A stretch of DNA of 64,000 nt from Lewinella sp041392765 (GCA_041392765.1 JAWKLL010000007.1:92571-156570), one strand, 5' to 3'; positions 7,485 to 16,916 are shown, counted from the first letter of the stretch. Translations and numbers: made by a program. Notes: generated from the sequence alone by a model not told the origin.

Positions 7485-9590
7485 ATGGAAAAAGAGATGA
7501 TAGCATTGGAAGTTGATGGCATGGATTGCAGCAATTGTGCCGCCAGCATCAGCCGCTTTTTGGAGCGAAAAGGATTGGAAGAGGTTTTTGTCAATTTCCA
7601 AACCAAGGAAGTGCGTTTTGTTCGCAACGACGAACGTCTCACACTGGAACAAGCCAGAAAAGGCATTGAAAAACTAGGCTATACCATTGTTGAAAAAGAA
7701 CAACCCTTAGCATTTTGGACATTAGAAAAGAAGCTGCTCATCAGCGCATTGTGTACGTTGCCGCTATTGCTCAGTCACGTTGGCATGGCCATAGGTTGGC
7801 ATTGGGAGTCGCTACACAATCCGTGGGTACAGTTGGCGCTGACGCTGCCCCCCTTTATCATTGGCGTCACCCATTTTGGTAGCAGTGCCATGAGTAGCCT
7901 GCGCGGCGGTGTGCCTAATATGGATGTCTTGATCTTTATTGGCAGCACGGCTGCTTTCATGTATAGCCTTGTAGGGCTGTGGTGGCAAAATCCTGATTAT
8001 TATTTTTTTGAAACGACTGCTACCATCATTACGCTGGTGTTATTGGGCAATTGGATGGAACACCGCGCCGTAGCTCGTACCACCTCCGCCATTGGCGAGC
8101 TCACCCGACTTCAGGCGGAGAAAGCACGCCGCATCATGCCATCCGGCACCTTGGTGGAAATTCCACGCTCGGAGCTTAAAAAAGATATGCTGGTACAAAT
8201 CAATGAAGGCGATATTGTACCTTCGGATGCTATCGTAGAGCAAGGAGAAACCTTTGTGGACGAAAGCATGCTCACGGGTGAGAGTATGCCCGTAGCTAAA
8301 ACAATAGGAGCAGAACTCATCGGTGGAAGCCTCTTGCAACAAGGGCATGTGCAAGCGCGTATCATAGCTGTAGGCAAAGACACAGTACTATCCCAGATGG
8401 TTGAGTTAGTGAAAACGGCTCAGCAGGACAAGCCACCCATTCAACAGCTCGCCGATAAAGTAAGTGCCATTTTTGTACCCGTAGTGGTAGGCATCGCCCT
8501 CCTCACTTTTTTGGTAAGCTATTGGGGGCTTGGGATACCCGCAGGGCAAGCCTTGTTGAACGCCATTGCCGTACTGGTCATTTCCTGCCCTTGCGCGATG
8601 GGATTAGCTACGCCCACTGCCGTCATGGTAGGGGTAGGGCGATTGGCTCAAATGGGAGTCCTCATCAAAGGAGGAAGAACTGTTGAGCAACTCGCCGGTA
8701 TCCGCCAATTGGTATTCGATAAAACGGGTACGCTCACTACTGGCAACTTCCGCTTGGAAGGTGCCACGTATTTCACCAAGGAAGAACCCTTAGCCAATGC
8801 CATCGCTTGGACGATGGAACAACACTCCAACCATCCCATCGCCCGGTCCTTGTACAGTGAGCTAGCGCAAAGACCCCGTGCCGAAGCATTGCCTGCCCTA
8901 ATAATGGAAGAGGTCAAAGGGATAGGAATGAGTGCTAGAACCGAAGACGGAGAAACCCGCTATACCCTTGGAGGCGCGCGCATTTTACCCAATGCATTAA
9001 AAGACACCTCGGGCGATATTTTCCTGTTGCGCAACGAAACGCTTATGGCTGCTTGGCATTTAGGCGACGACCTAAAAACAGGCATGGAAGCCACCATCGC
9101 GGCTTTGCATGAGCAAGGAATCGGTACAGCCATTCTCAGCGGAGACCAAAAGCACAAAACCCGTCAATTAGCCGAGCGAATCGGTATCAATGAATGGTAT
9201 GGCGAGCAATTACCTGCGGAAAAGTTGGCTGTCATAGAAAACTTAGCGACACGCGGCGCCGTAGCGATGGTTGGCGACGGCATCAATGATGCTCCAGCCC
9301 TTGCCAAAGCCGACCTCGGCATTTCTCTCAGCAATGCTTCCTCGGTGGCGATACAGTCGGCTAAAGTGGTACTACTCAACGGGCGTATAGACGTGCTACC
9401 ACAGGCGATGGCTCTTTCCCGCAAAACAGTGCAGACCATTCGCCAGAATTTATTTTGGGCTTTTGCCTACAACATCGTCGCTATCCCCATTGCAGCGGCT
9501 GGCTACCTCAACCCCATGTGGGCAGCCTTGTTCATGGCATTTTCAGATGTGATTGTGATTGGAAATTCGCTTTTGCTGCGGTATAAATAA
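7485..9590 (+). CDS. copA: Heavy-metal-translocating P1B-type ATPase (CopA-like)
   Basis: A 701-residue P1B ATPase expected to export Cu(I) across the inner membrane. It has one N-terminal heavy-metal domain with the CxxC metal site (GMDCSNCAAS, about residues 12-21). The membrane metal site CPC lies in ISCPCAMGLATP (about 365-376), the phosphorylation motif is FDKTGTLTTG (about 411), the HP motif is NHPIA, and the hinge is VGDGINDAPALAKAD (about 595). The CPC motif and conserved helix-8 NxxxSS region (LSNASS) favour copper. Frame is intact through the whole length, unlike its neighbours. No copper regulator or chaperone gene is adjacent. Confidence 0.93.
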   Translation: MEKEMIALEVDGMDCSNCAASISRFLERKGLEEVFVNFQTKEVRFVRNDERLTLEQARKGIEKLGYTIVEKEQPLAFWTLEKKLLISALCTLPLLLSHVGMAIGWHWESLHNPWVQLALTLPPFIIGVTHFGSSAMSSLRGGVPNMDVLIFIGSTAAFMYSLVGLWWQNPDYYFFETTATIITLVLLGNWMEHRAVARTTSAIGELTRLQAEKARRIMPSGTLVEIPRSELKKDMLVQINEGDIVPSDAIVEQGETFVDESMLTGESMPVAKTIGAELIGGSLLQQGHVQARIIAVGKDTVLSQMVELVKTAQQDKPPIQQLADKVSAIFVPVVVGIALLTFLVSYWGLGIPAGQALLNAIAVLVISCPCAMGLATPTAVMVGVGRLAQMGVLIKGGRTVEQLAGIRQLVFDKTGTLTTGNFRLEGATYFTKEEPLANAIAWTMEQHSNHPIARSLYSELAQRPRAEALPALIMEEVKGIGMSARTEDGETRYTLGGARILPNALKDTSGDIFLLRNETLMAAWHLGDDLKTGMEATIAALHEQGIGTAILSGDQKHKTRQLAERIGINEWYGEQLPAEKLAVIENLATRGAVAMVGDGINDAPALAKADLGISLSNASSVAIQSAKVVLLNGRIDVLPQAMALSRKTVQTIRQNLFWAFAYNIVAIPIAAAGYLNPMWAALFMAFSDVIVIGNSLLLRYK

Positions 9591-9596
9591 AACTAA

Positions 9597-10587
9597 TTAC
9601 CCAGGATCTGCTTCCGAACCTACCTCATAGCGGAGCAACCCCTTGAAAGCATCCTTCACCGTATTGCCTTCATACAATACCTTATAGACTTCGGCAGCAA
9701 TGGGCATACTGATTTCGTATTTTTTAGAAAGCTCCATTACCACCTTGGCCGTTTTGACCCCTTCGGCTACTTCGGCCATAGAAGCGATAATGTCATCAAT
9801 TTTTTTGCCTTGCCCTAAGTTGTAGCCCACAAAATGGTTGCGACTCTTGCGGCTGGAACAAGTGGCAACGAGATCGCCCATGCCCGCAAGCCCAGCAAAA
9901 GTAGCGGGTTGTCCCCCCATTGCTATACCTAAACGAGTAATTTCTGCCAGGCCTCGGGTGATGACGGCGGCGCGGGTATTTTCGCCAGCGTTGGCGCCAT
10001 CGCCCATACCCGCTGCTATGGCGATGATATTCTTCAATACGCCTCCGAGTTCACATCCGATTACATCTTCATTGGTATAAACCCTGAACAAACCCGATTG
10101 GAAAATTCTTTGCAATCGGCGGGCGATAGCATCATCTACCATAGCAATGACACTGGCAGCAGCTTGACCAATAGCAATTTCTTTTGGTTAAATTGTACTT
10201 GTCAATACTTCTGCGGGATGCCCGGCATTTCTTCTTCTATGATTTCTGTCATGCGCTTGTGCGTACCTATTTCCAACCCTTAGCTGTTTTCAATGATCTA
10301 CACTCAAGGCCGAATCCAATGGCGTGCGGTTTGCAGCGTCTGGCGAAAGCTGTGGGAAGGAACTCCCATAATAATGACATCGGCACGTTCTACGGCTGTT
10401 GGTATATCTGTAGCGTAGCGAAGGTGTAAGCCTCGCATCCGGCAAATATTTTTGGTTGGTGTGCTGGGTATTGATTTCTTCCACTGACGCATCACTCCTC
10501 GCCCAAAAGGAGGGTATCGCAGTTGCGCGCCGTCAACGATGCCACCGTAGTGCCCCATGAACCGCCACCTAATAGTCCTACTTTCAT
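9597..10587 (-). pseudogene. gpsA: Glycerol-3-phosphate dehydrogenase [NAD(P)+], broken
   Basis: GpsA reduces dihydroxyacetone phosphate to glycerol-3-phosphate for phospholipid synthesis. The start at 10587 gives MKVGLLGGGSWGTTVASL (NAD-binding GxGxxG). The C-terminal domain is intact at 10142-9597: VYTNEDVIGCELGGVLKNIIAIAAGM with the catalytic Lys, then AGMGDLVATCSS and RNHFVGYNLGQG. Between them (about 10490-10145) the conserved sequence survives only by moving through all three frames, so there are at least three indels. gpsA is normally single-copy and important, so assembly errors are a serious alternative to decay. Confidence 0.85.
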
Positions 10588-10625
10588 TTGTACAGCCCTT
10601 GTCTGTGCAATTTACTGCTTTTTGG

Positions 10626-11168
10626 CTAAAGTTCTCCTAACCGCTCCACGTACGTCAATTCCAGCCCCAGCTTTCCAGCTACTTCAGAAGCGGGTATGCC
10701 CATACTGAGCAATAGTTTTACGGCATTTTCTTTTTGTTGACGTTCCTCCTCTTTTTTGAGCAGTGCTTCTTCTTTTTGTTGGCGTTCCTCCTCCTGTTTA
10801 CGCAACGCCTCCTCTTGCCTACGCAGTGCCTCCTCCTTCAAACTCTGCTCAAAAGCCTTTTGTTGGAGGGCTTCCTCCCGCTGCTTTTCCGATTCTGCGA
10901 TGCGGTGCTCGTAGTCGTTGATTTCGGCGATGAAGTCGTCTTCGATGGTCATCGTGTCGCGCACTTCTTTTTTCTGGACGGCAGCCTGTAGGCGGCGGAT
11001 GATGGAACGGAAATTTCTCCGAAAGTCTATTTCGCTTACATTCATAATATGGTGGTCTGCTGTTCGGTTGTCTTGGTCGAATATGCTGAGGAGAGCCTCT
11101 AATTCATCGCGCCTCTTTACCTTGCCGATGCCGGGGATGTTTTGATACAAAAATAATGTTTTTATCAA
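10626..11168 (-). pseudogene. Rpn/PD-(D/E)XK transposase-like protein, N-terminus missing
   Basis: Only the C-terminal two thirds of an Rpn-type recombination-promoting nuclease (PDDEXK transposase-like family) remain. The reading resembles the post-nuclease region (SIFDQDNRTADHHIMNVSE, FRSIIRRLQAAVQKKEVRDTM), then a long Glu/Gln/Lys coiled coil (about residues 100-150) and the terminal helix-turn-helix-like AVKLLLSMGIPASEVAGKLG. No nuclease motif is present. The ORF opens with TTG directly inside the promoter region of the divergent relative at 11252. This looks like a truncated duplicate. Confidence 0.7.
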
Positions 11169-11239
11169 GGTGGCAACATTTTTTGGTAAAAATATTTATC
11201 TTATCCACTTGCCACATTGCTTTCTTTGTCTTAAACCCG

Positions 11240-11247
11240 TAAATTTG
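11240..11247 (+). promoter_or_regulatory. TAnnTTTG promoter box just before the Rpn-type gene
   Basis: TAAATTTG ends only four bases before the ATG at 11252. With the usual Bacteroidota spacing the transcript would start at or next to the start codon, that is, be leaderless. No clear -33 element was located. Confidence 0.4.
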
Positions 11248-11251
11248 TAGC

Positions 11252-12211
11252 ATGAAGATTGCCAACCCACTCTATGACCATGCTTTCAAGTACCTGATGT
11301 CCAACGACAAGCTGGCGCGGAAGGTGCTGGTCCGTCATATTGGAAAAGGAAGTCTTGGAATTGGAACTCTCCCAACAGGAGTTGGTCGTAGAAGATGAAG
11401 AACGCCGCTTCACGCTGTATCGCCTAGATTTCAAGGCCGTTATAGTGGACGAAGGTGGCAAAAGGAAAAAGGTATCATAGAGCTACAAAAATCCAAACTG
11501 CCAACCAACGTGCTGCGTTTTCGCAACTATGTGGGCTTGGCTTATACGCAAAAGACAAAAACCAAAAATCCCGAGACCCAAACGGAGCAGGATAGTGCAT
11601 TGCCCATCATATCTATCTACATTTTGGGCTACAATGTGGAGGACATCCCACACGTCGCCATCAAAGTGAACCGCAGGACTATTGATATGTCGAGCCAGCA
11701 GGAAATCGATCTACAGAGCGATTTTGTTGACCTGCTCACCCACACGACGTGCATCCTCCAAGTGCGCCGCCTGCCCGACGAGCGCCGCAGCCGCATTGAA
11801 CAGTTTCTCACCCTTTTCAACCAAGCCTGGATCATGGAAGAAAAATACATCCTCGACCTGCAAGAAGTCCCCAAAGGCTTTGAAGATATAGCGGAGTACC
11901 TTCAGCGTCCGCTACAAGAAGAAGAGATAAGGGCCAAACTACGCGCGGAGGAGGAAGTGGAAAACTTATTCGCGCAGCAGGAGGCAGAGAAAGCTTACTA
12001 TAAGCGAGCAGCGCAAGAAGAACGCAGGCAAAAAGAAGAAGAACGCAGGCAGAAAGAAGAAGAGCGCAAACAAAAAGAACAAGCCCTAGCGCAAGCGCAT
12101 GAAGCACGGGTCAAACTGGCTCGCCTGCTGTTGCGCACGGGTATGTCCGTCAAAGACGTAGTGCTTGAAACGGGGTTGTCGGAAGAAGAGGTGAGGGCGT
12201 TGGTAGAATAA
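11252..12211 (+). pseudogene. Rpn-type PD-(D/E)XK nuclease / transposase-like protein, frameshifted
   Basis: A recombination-promoting nuclease relative. The start MKIANPLYDHAFKYLMSND is the family's N-terminal signature, and the nuclease core reads YRLDFKAVI...IIELQKSK, matching the D and ExK/Q pattern of PD-(D/E)XK enzymes. Then come the middle region, a QKEEERRQ coiled coil (about 11990-12080) and the C-terminal KLARLLLRTGMSVKDVVLETGLSEEEVRALVE. Two indels are needed, near 11330 and 11465, the second inside the catalytic core next to an A/G-rich run. The intact 3' part runs 11510-12211. Head to head with a truncated relative; a further remnant lies at 57866. Confidence 0.78.
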
Positions 12212-12539
12212 AGTGCGTATAGCGTGATACCCGAAAAAGTACATATAAAAGTACGTCTTAAATTCCCTCAATTGGCTATCTCGATAATGGTCGGGAACGA
12301 CTGACTGTGTGTCGACGAAGACGATAGCCGAACAAATCTCATCCTGTCCCTCGTTAGAAATGCTCATCTTCTTGGTTTAGCTGACATTGATTGCGCCTGA
12401 CTGTCATGAGGTCAGCAGGCTTTTCGCCTAAAAGAACAAAATTTTTAGACATACTCTTAATACGTGGTTTTCACTTTCGCTCGATCAGGGAAATTTAGAC
12501 TTAGCATTTTGACGGGACCAAACCGTTCGATTTTCGCAG
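12212..12539 (+). other. Intergenic stretch without recognised gene
   Basis: I see no supported gene. There is a short hairpin (CTGACTGTCATGAGGTCAG, 12397-12415), and a TAGCATTTTGACGGG string near 12500 that resembles the left end of the P1 fold-back family. Confidence 0.4.
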
Positions 12540-12631
12540 CACTGCCCGCAGCAGGGGGTGAAGCGGAACCCCGGCCTTAAGCCGGGATGCAGCGAAAGAC
12601 CCGGCCGAGGCTTTGCCGAGGGCTGCCCTAA
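12540..12631 (+). repeat. GC-rich palindromic repeat, family P3 copy 2
   Basis: Nearly the same sequence as 2121-2208: ACTGCCCGCAGCAGGG start, CCCGGC-CTTAA-GCCGGG hairpin, GAGGCTTTGCCGAG and GCTGCCCTAA end. It differs by a few substitutions and a short AAAGA insertion. It lies 86 bases upstream of the DUF2461 start. Confidence 0.75.
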
Positions 12632-12698
12632 CCTATTTCCTCCACCGTTGTTTTCGTATCGAAAAGTTGACCTTAACTACCAAAAAGGGAATTAAAAT

Positions 12699-12706
12699 TA
12701 TCTTTG
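12699..12706 (+). promoter_or_regulatory. TAnnTTTG promoter box before the DUF2461 gene
   Basis: TATCTTTG ends 11 bases before the ATG at 12718, giving a very short leader. No convincing -33 TTTG at the usual distance. Confidence 0.4.
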
Positions 12707-12717
12707 CAAAAAAAACA

Positions 12718-13385
12718 ATGGCAGCAATAACGCAAACAACGATGACTTTTCTGCGCGATTTGGCGGCGAACAACAACCGCGAATGGTTTCAGGCCAATAA
12801 ATCGCGATACGAGGCTGCTCATACGGAGTTCTTGGCCTTTGTGGATGCCTTGATTGCACAAATTGCGACCTTCGACCCCGCTATTGCACATTATACAGCC
12901 AAAGATTGTGTGTTCCGCATTTATCGCGATGTGCGTTTTTCTAAGGATAAATCGCCTTATAAGACACATTTTGGTGCCCATATCAGCCCTGCGCTGAAGA
13001 AGTCGGAAATCCATACGCGCGCGGGTTACTATCTGCACATTGAACCTAGTGCTACGATGCTGGCAGGCGGTGCTTACTTGCCAGAAAAAGACTGGCTAAA
13101 GGCTATCCGACAAGAAATTGCCTACAACCAACAGGAGTTTGAAGCCATCCTACATCATGCTGATTTCTCGCGGTATTTTGGTAGTATAGAAGGGGAGCAA
13201 CTGAAGAAAACCCCTAAAGACTACGAAGCCAACCACCCGGCCATGCAGTGGTTGAAATAAAAAGTTTTTGGCCACTCACAGATGTGGAGACGAAACGGTA
13301 ACGGCTTCCGATTTCCTAGGTCACGCCACGTCGGTACCACGCGCTTCAGCCGTTCGACCAGTTCCTGAATCGGTCAACGGATTAA
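12718..13385 (+). pseudogene. DUF2461 (TIGR02453) family protein with two C-terminal frameshifts
   Basis: A conserved protein of unknown function, normally about 220 residues. Signature motifs are present: FLRDLAANNNREWFQANKSRYE, FRIYRDVRFSKDKSPYKTHFGAHI and YYLHIEPSATMLAGGAYLP. The main frame stops at 13260 after HPAMQWLK, but the expected C-terminus continues in other frames: KSFLATHRCGDETVTASDFL, then ALQPFDQFLNRSTD, ending at TAA 13383-13385. The first break sits at an AAATAAAAAG run. ATG 12718 was preferred to the longer upstream reading because family similarity begins there and a promoter box lies just before it. Confidence 0.8.
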
Positions 13386-13410
13386 TACACCCATTTGCCA
13401 ATAATAGTCC

Positions 13411-14130
13411 ATGCCACATTTAAGCCACATTATCAATCATTTAGGAGAAAACAGAGACGACTATTTCGGGGCTGTTGTACCTCCTGTGGTGCAATCCAGC
13501 AACTTCGCTTTCCAGCGGTTGGACGATATGCGCCAAGCGCTTGCCCAAGAATTTGACTCCCACATTTATACACGTGGCAACAACCCTACGGTAAAGATTC
13601 TCCGCGATAAAATGGCAGCGTTGGAAGGTACGGAAGAGGCCTTGGTTTTCGGCAGTGGCAGCAGTGCGATTGCCGCCGCTGTGATGAGTCAAGTCAAGCA
13701 GGGCGACCACGTGGTTTGTGTCAATGCACCTTATGCTTGGACAAAAATCCTGCTCACTTCCTATCTACCTCGATTTGGAGTCAGTGCTACTTTTGTGGAC
13801 GGCACCTCCTTGGAGGCGATAGAGGCGGCTTTGCAGGAAAATACAACCGTTTTGTACTTGGAAAGCCCCACGCTCACATTTGAGTGCCAAGATTTGAGGG
13901 CATGTGCGCAATTGGCTCGCAGTCGTGGCATTACGACGCTCATTGATAATAGCTACGCCTCGCCGCTCTACCAGCAGCCCCATGCTTTGGGTATAGATTT
14001 GGTGATACATTCAGGCACGAAATACCTGAACGGGCATAGCGATGTATTGGTAGGAGTCGTTTGTGGAAGCCGCCAACACATTGAGAAAATTTTCCATCAG
14101 GAATACATGATGATGGTTCTTAGTAAATAG
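13411..14130 (+). CDS. Cys/Met-metabolism PLP-dependent lyase, C-terminally truncated
   Basis: Resembles trans-sulfuration enzymes (cystathionine gamma-synthase/lyase or methionine gamma-lyase). The N-terminal PLP domain is complete: YTRGNNPTV, EALVFGSGSSAIAAAVMSQ, the Asp of LIDNSYASPLYQQP and the PLP lysine in IHSGTKYLNGHSD. At about residue 228 the family sequence stops and 14130 ends the frame; the last 130-150 residues are absent and are not found in other frames before moaA. This looks like a deletion remnant. The DUF2461 gene ends 25 bases upstream. Exact substrate unknown, activity doubtful. Confidence 0.8.
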   Translation: MPHLSHIINHLGENRDDYFGAVVPPVVQSSNFAFQRLDDMRQALAQEFDSHIYTRGNNPTVKILRDKMAALEGTEEALVFGSGSSAIAAAVMSQVKQGDHVVCVNAPYAWTKILLTSYLPRFGVSATFVDGTSLEAIEAALQENTTVLYLESPTLTFECQDLRACAQLARSRGITTLIDNSYASPLYQQPHALGIDLVIHSGTKYLNGHSDVLVGVVCGSRQHIEKIFHQEYMMMVLSK

Positions 14131-14214
14131 CTCAAAATCCGCCCCTTCTTTTGGAGGGTATTACAGCAACAAAAATCAAGGAGACCAACGAAAAATCACG
14201 CTATGATGGGTATC

Positions 14215-15204
14215 TTATCCACCGATAGTTGCCATACTTTCCCTTCCATCCGCTTGTCCGGCAGCTTCCCACCCATTTTTATGCCGATGTTGCAGGGTGG
14301 AGGCGAAGGTATCTCGGAGTTGTTCGTCGGAGGCACCTGCTCGTATAATATCTTTAATATTAAGCACCCCTTGATCATAGAGACAAGTTTTAAGCACCCC
14401 TTTTGGGGTAATGCGCACCCGATTACAAGTACCGCAAAAAGTGCGAGAATAGGCCGCAATGACCCCCACCGATCCCTGATGACCCGGAATGTGGTAATTA
14501 TAGGAGGTACTATTTGGTGGGTCAGGTGTTTTTGTTAGATTGGGAAACGCTTCCCGTATATGCTGTATGATACGAACGTGATCCCAAGGTAATCGGGTGT
14601 AGTGAGCCTCCCCGCCGTTGAATGGCATTTCTTCAATGAATCGAACGCTAACGGGGTAAGATTGGGTAAGAGCTACCATCGGTAAAATATCATCAATATT
14701 CCTACCTTCCATTACTACGGCATTCAATTTAGTGGGAAGACCGTGGGCGACCAACGACTCAAACGTTTCCCATACTTGCGCAAAGCTATCCCGACGGGTA
14801 ATATCGGCAAAGCGGGTAGGGTCTAAAGAATCGATGCTCAAGTTGACAGATGATATACCTAACGCTTTCAGTGTGGGGATATGGGGGGCTGTTAATGTGC
14901 CATTGGTAGTAAGGTGAATTTGTTCCAGCCCATTGATTTGGCTGATAGCAGAGAGAAAATCCATGAAATCGCGTCGAAGAAATGGCTCGCCCCCAGTTAA
15001 CCGCAACTTAGAAATACCTAATGGTACTAACGCTTGCACAATGCGCAGCATTTCCTCGTAAGAAAGCAACGCTTCGCGCGGCACATAATCAATGCCTTCC
15101 TCCGGCATACAGTAGAAGCAGCGGAGGTTGCACCGATCGGTGACGGCCAGCCGGAGGTAATTAATCCGGCGGCCATGATTGTCGAAGAGTTGTCCTTGCT
15201 CCAT
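14215..15204 (-). CDS. moaA: GTP 3',8-cyclase MoaA (molybdenum cofactor synthesis)
   Basis: A radical-SAM enzyme that starts molybdopterin synthesis by rearranging GTP to cyclic pyranopterin precursor. The N-terminal 4Fe-4S site is CNLRCFYC (about residues 25-32). The SAM-binding region is LRLTGGEPFLRRDF, and the C-terminal second cluster has CGTCNRVRIT plus a third Cys in LKTCLYD (about residues 262-279). The C-terminus ends MATIGG, carrying the Gly-Gly conserved in MoaA. Full length at 329 residues. It starts 3 bases after the DUF3127 gene stop, so the two are probably cotranscribed; no other moa gene is in the window. Confidence 0.95.
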   Translation of the reverse strand: MEQGQLFDNHGRRINYLRLAVTDRCNLRCFYCMPEEGIDYVPREALLSYEEMLRIVQALVPLGISKLRLTGGEPFLRRDFMDFLSAISQINGLEQIHLTTNGTLTAPHIPTLKALGISSVNLSIDSLDPTRFADITRRDSFAQVWETFESLVAHGLPTKLNAVVMEGRNIDDILPMVALTQSYPVSVRFIEEMPFNGGEAHYTRLPWDHVRIIQHIREAFPNLTKTPDPPNSTSYNYHIPGHQGSVGVIAAYSRTFCGTCNRVRITPKGVLKTCLYDQGVLNIKDIIRAGASDEQLRDTFASTLQHRHKNGWEAAGQADGRESMATIGG

Positions 15205-15207
15205 TGA

Positions 15208-15579
15208 TTAGAACGGAAGATCGTCATCTGCCGATATGCCAGATGGCTCATCGTCGGCGGTAGGGAAGATATTGTCAGAGGACGCAGCAGGTGCCGGTGT
15301 AGCTGCCGCCGTCGCTCCTTCCACTTTCCAAGCATTCAGGTTTGTGAAGTATTTTCCATTCCACTCCCTTCCTCTTAGATCAAAATATACCTTCACCTCC
15401 TGCCCTTCGCTGTAAGGATCAATGGCAGCACAACGATCCTGCGTAAGCTGGAATTTTACATACTGTGGATAATTGCCACTTTCCACTACAATAACAAATT
15501 CTCGCGCTTGGAAACTTTCGGTCTTGCTCTCAATATCAAATTTCTTGTGGAGCTTTCCTGTTACCTCAAAAGAAGACAT
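15208..15579 (-). CDS. DUF3127 family protein
   Basis: A 123-residue Bacteroidota protein of unknown biochemical role. The reading fits DUF3127: MSSFEVTGKLHKKF, FQAREFVIVVESGNYPQYVKF, VYFDLRGREW and YFTNLNAWKVE. It is an OB-fold-like beta pattern followed by a low-complexity Ala/Pro linker and a very acidic tail ending SADDDLPF, which resembles the acidic C-terminal tip of SSB proteins. The start at 15579 is chosen because family similarity begins at MSSFEV; the longer ORF runs into the insertion sequence. moaA follows directly. Confidence 0.85.
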   Translation of the reverse strand: MSSFEVTGKLHKKFDIESKTESFQAREFVIVVESGNYPQYVKFQLTQDRCAAIDPYSEGQEVKVYFDLRGREWNGKYFTNLNAWKVEGATAAATPAPAASSDNIFPTADDEPSGISADDDLPF

Positions 15580-15693
15580 ATCGGTTACGATTTTTAAATT
15601 AGCTTCCAAAGGTAGGGAAATAACTGGTAAGTAATCAGATAAAAATGAAGGTGTGTGTATAACAAATTGCACAAATCGCCGTAATTTGGCATC

Positions 15694-15924
15694 ATGAAAA
15701 AAGACACAACCCAACCCTCGGCTAAGGCCGAGCAGCTAGCCGACTTAATCCTTGCGGAAATGCGAGGCGAGCTAATAGATTTTTTGCAGGATCAAGAGGC
15801 TGCGACTTCCTCCTTGGATTATGAGAATGGACTTCTCAATCTGGCAAGGACTCTTGCAAGAAAAGTGGTATCACAACAAGCAGGTACTTTGCCAAAAAGC
15901 CGCAACTCAAAAAAAAAATCCTGA
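15694..15924 (+). CDS. ISKra4-type transposase, N-terminal frame
   Basis: A 76-residue helical N-terminal segment (KAEQLADLILAEMRGELIDF) that stops at TGA 15922-15924 just after ten consecutive A (15909-15918). Moving to the -1 frame on this A-run gives KILTSFGRLHLPKGHVLCQG..., which runs straight into the catalytic frame. So this is the first part of a single transposase, joined by a -1 shift or A-run slippage, or else the A-run length is an assembly error. Confidence 0.75.
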   Translation: MKKDTTQPSAKAEQLADLILAEMRGELIDFLQDQEAATSSLDYENGLLNLARTLARKVVSQQAGTLPKSRNSKKKS

Positions 15925-15989
15925 CCAGTTTCGGGCGGTTACATCTACCCAAAGGACACGTTTTATGCCAAGGGACAAAGTCCTTTGCT

Positions 15990-16916
15990 ATGAGTGAGCG
16001 AATCCGAGTTCTGTGCTGCCTTCTGGGGCAGCACAGCGTGTATGAACAGGCAGGCGAACTATTCGCCGAAATACTTGACGTAGAACTGTCGGGGATGCAG
16101 ATTCAACGGGTATGCAATCACTACGGCGGCTTGGTGACGCCTTTGGTGGAGCGGAATTGCGAGCAGGTGATTCCAAAATTGAAAACGAACGACAAAAAAC
16201 AACCGACCTACGTCATGGTGGATGGTATGATGTTGCCGACACGCGGGGAGCAAAACTGGCGGGAGATCAAGCTTGGGCGCATTTTCCAGCATCAAGATGT
16301 ACAGCAGCTTTCCCCAAAACGTAGACAAATCAGCCAATCTGTTTATGTGTCCCACATGGGCAGCGTTGACAAGTTCTTCCCAAAACTGGAGTATCATCTA
16401 TTGGACTATCAGAATAAGGTCATCTTGGGCGATGGTGCTCCTTGGATTTGGAAATGGGCCGATGACAACTATCCTGGTGCCCGCCAAATATTGGACTTCT
16501 ACCATGCCAAAGAAAAGTTGGTGCTTCTTGCCAAGCAGCACTTCAAGGAGGATAGCAAACGTCAGAGCTGGGTCAAACAGCATAGTGATCTACTCTTGGA
16601 CAACGGCGTGGAGCAAGTAATGGCCAATGTACGCCAGTTGAGAACCCAACACGAGGAAGCCACACAGGCCAAAATCAAACTTTTGTCCTACTATGAGGAG
16701 CATGAAGACCGCATGCAGTACAAAACCTATCGCGATAAAAACCTACTTATTGGATCTGGCCCGATAGAAGCCGCCCACCGTAGCGTACTCCAACAGCGCA
16801 TGAAGTTGTCTGGCCAGCGTTGGACTATTTCTGGTGCACAGGCTGTGGCCGATTTACGGTGCTATCGCGAAAGTGGTGCTTGGCATCAAATACAACAGAT
16901 TGTCAAAGTCGCTTAG
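15990..16916 (+). CDS. ISKra4-family transposase, catalytic frame
   Basis: A DDE-type transposase for the surrounding IS. The frame is open from about 15918, and the ATG at 15990 is internal to the -1 frame fusion product. Motifs: MSERIRVLCCLLGQHSVYEQ, first Asp in YVMVDGMML, second Asp in VILGDGAPWIWKWADDNYPG, then ILDFYHAKEKL and the Glu-bearing LLIGSGPIEAAHRSVLQQRM. The full sequence is intact to the stop beside the right inverted repeat, so the element may be active if the frames are joined. Confidence 0.9.
   Translation: MSERIRVLCCLLGQHSVYEQAGELFAEILDVELSGMQIQRVCNHYGGLVTPLVERNCEQVIPKLKTNDKKQPTYVMVDGMMLPTRGEQNWREIKLGRIFQHQDVQQLSPKRRQISQSVYVSHMGSVDKFFPKLEYHLLDYQNKVILGDGAPWIWKWADDNYPGARQILDFYHAKEKLVLLAKQHFKEDSKRQSWVKQHSDLLLDNGVEQVMANVRQLRTQHEEATQAKIKLLSYYEEHEDRMQYKTYRDKNLLIGSGPIEAAHRSVLQQRMKLSGQRWTISGAQAVADLRCYRESGAWHQIQQIVKVA

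Noticed and set aside
12086..12367. Minus-strand ORF between the Rpn-type and DUF2461 genes
   Set aside because: Overlaps the Rpn coding end and contains no recognisable motif.
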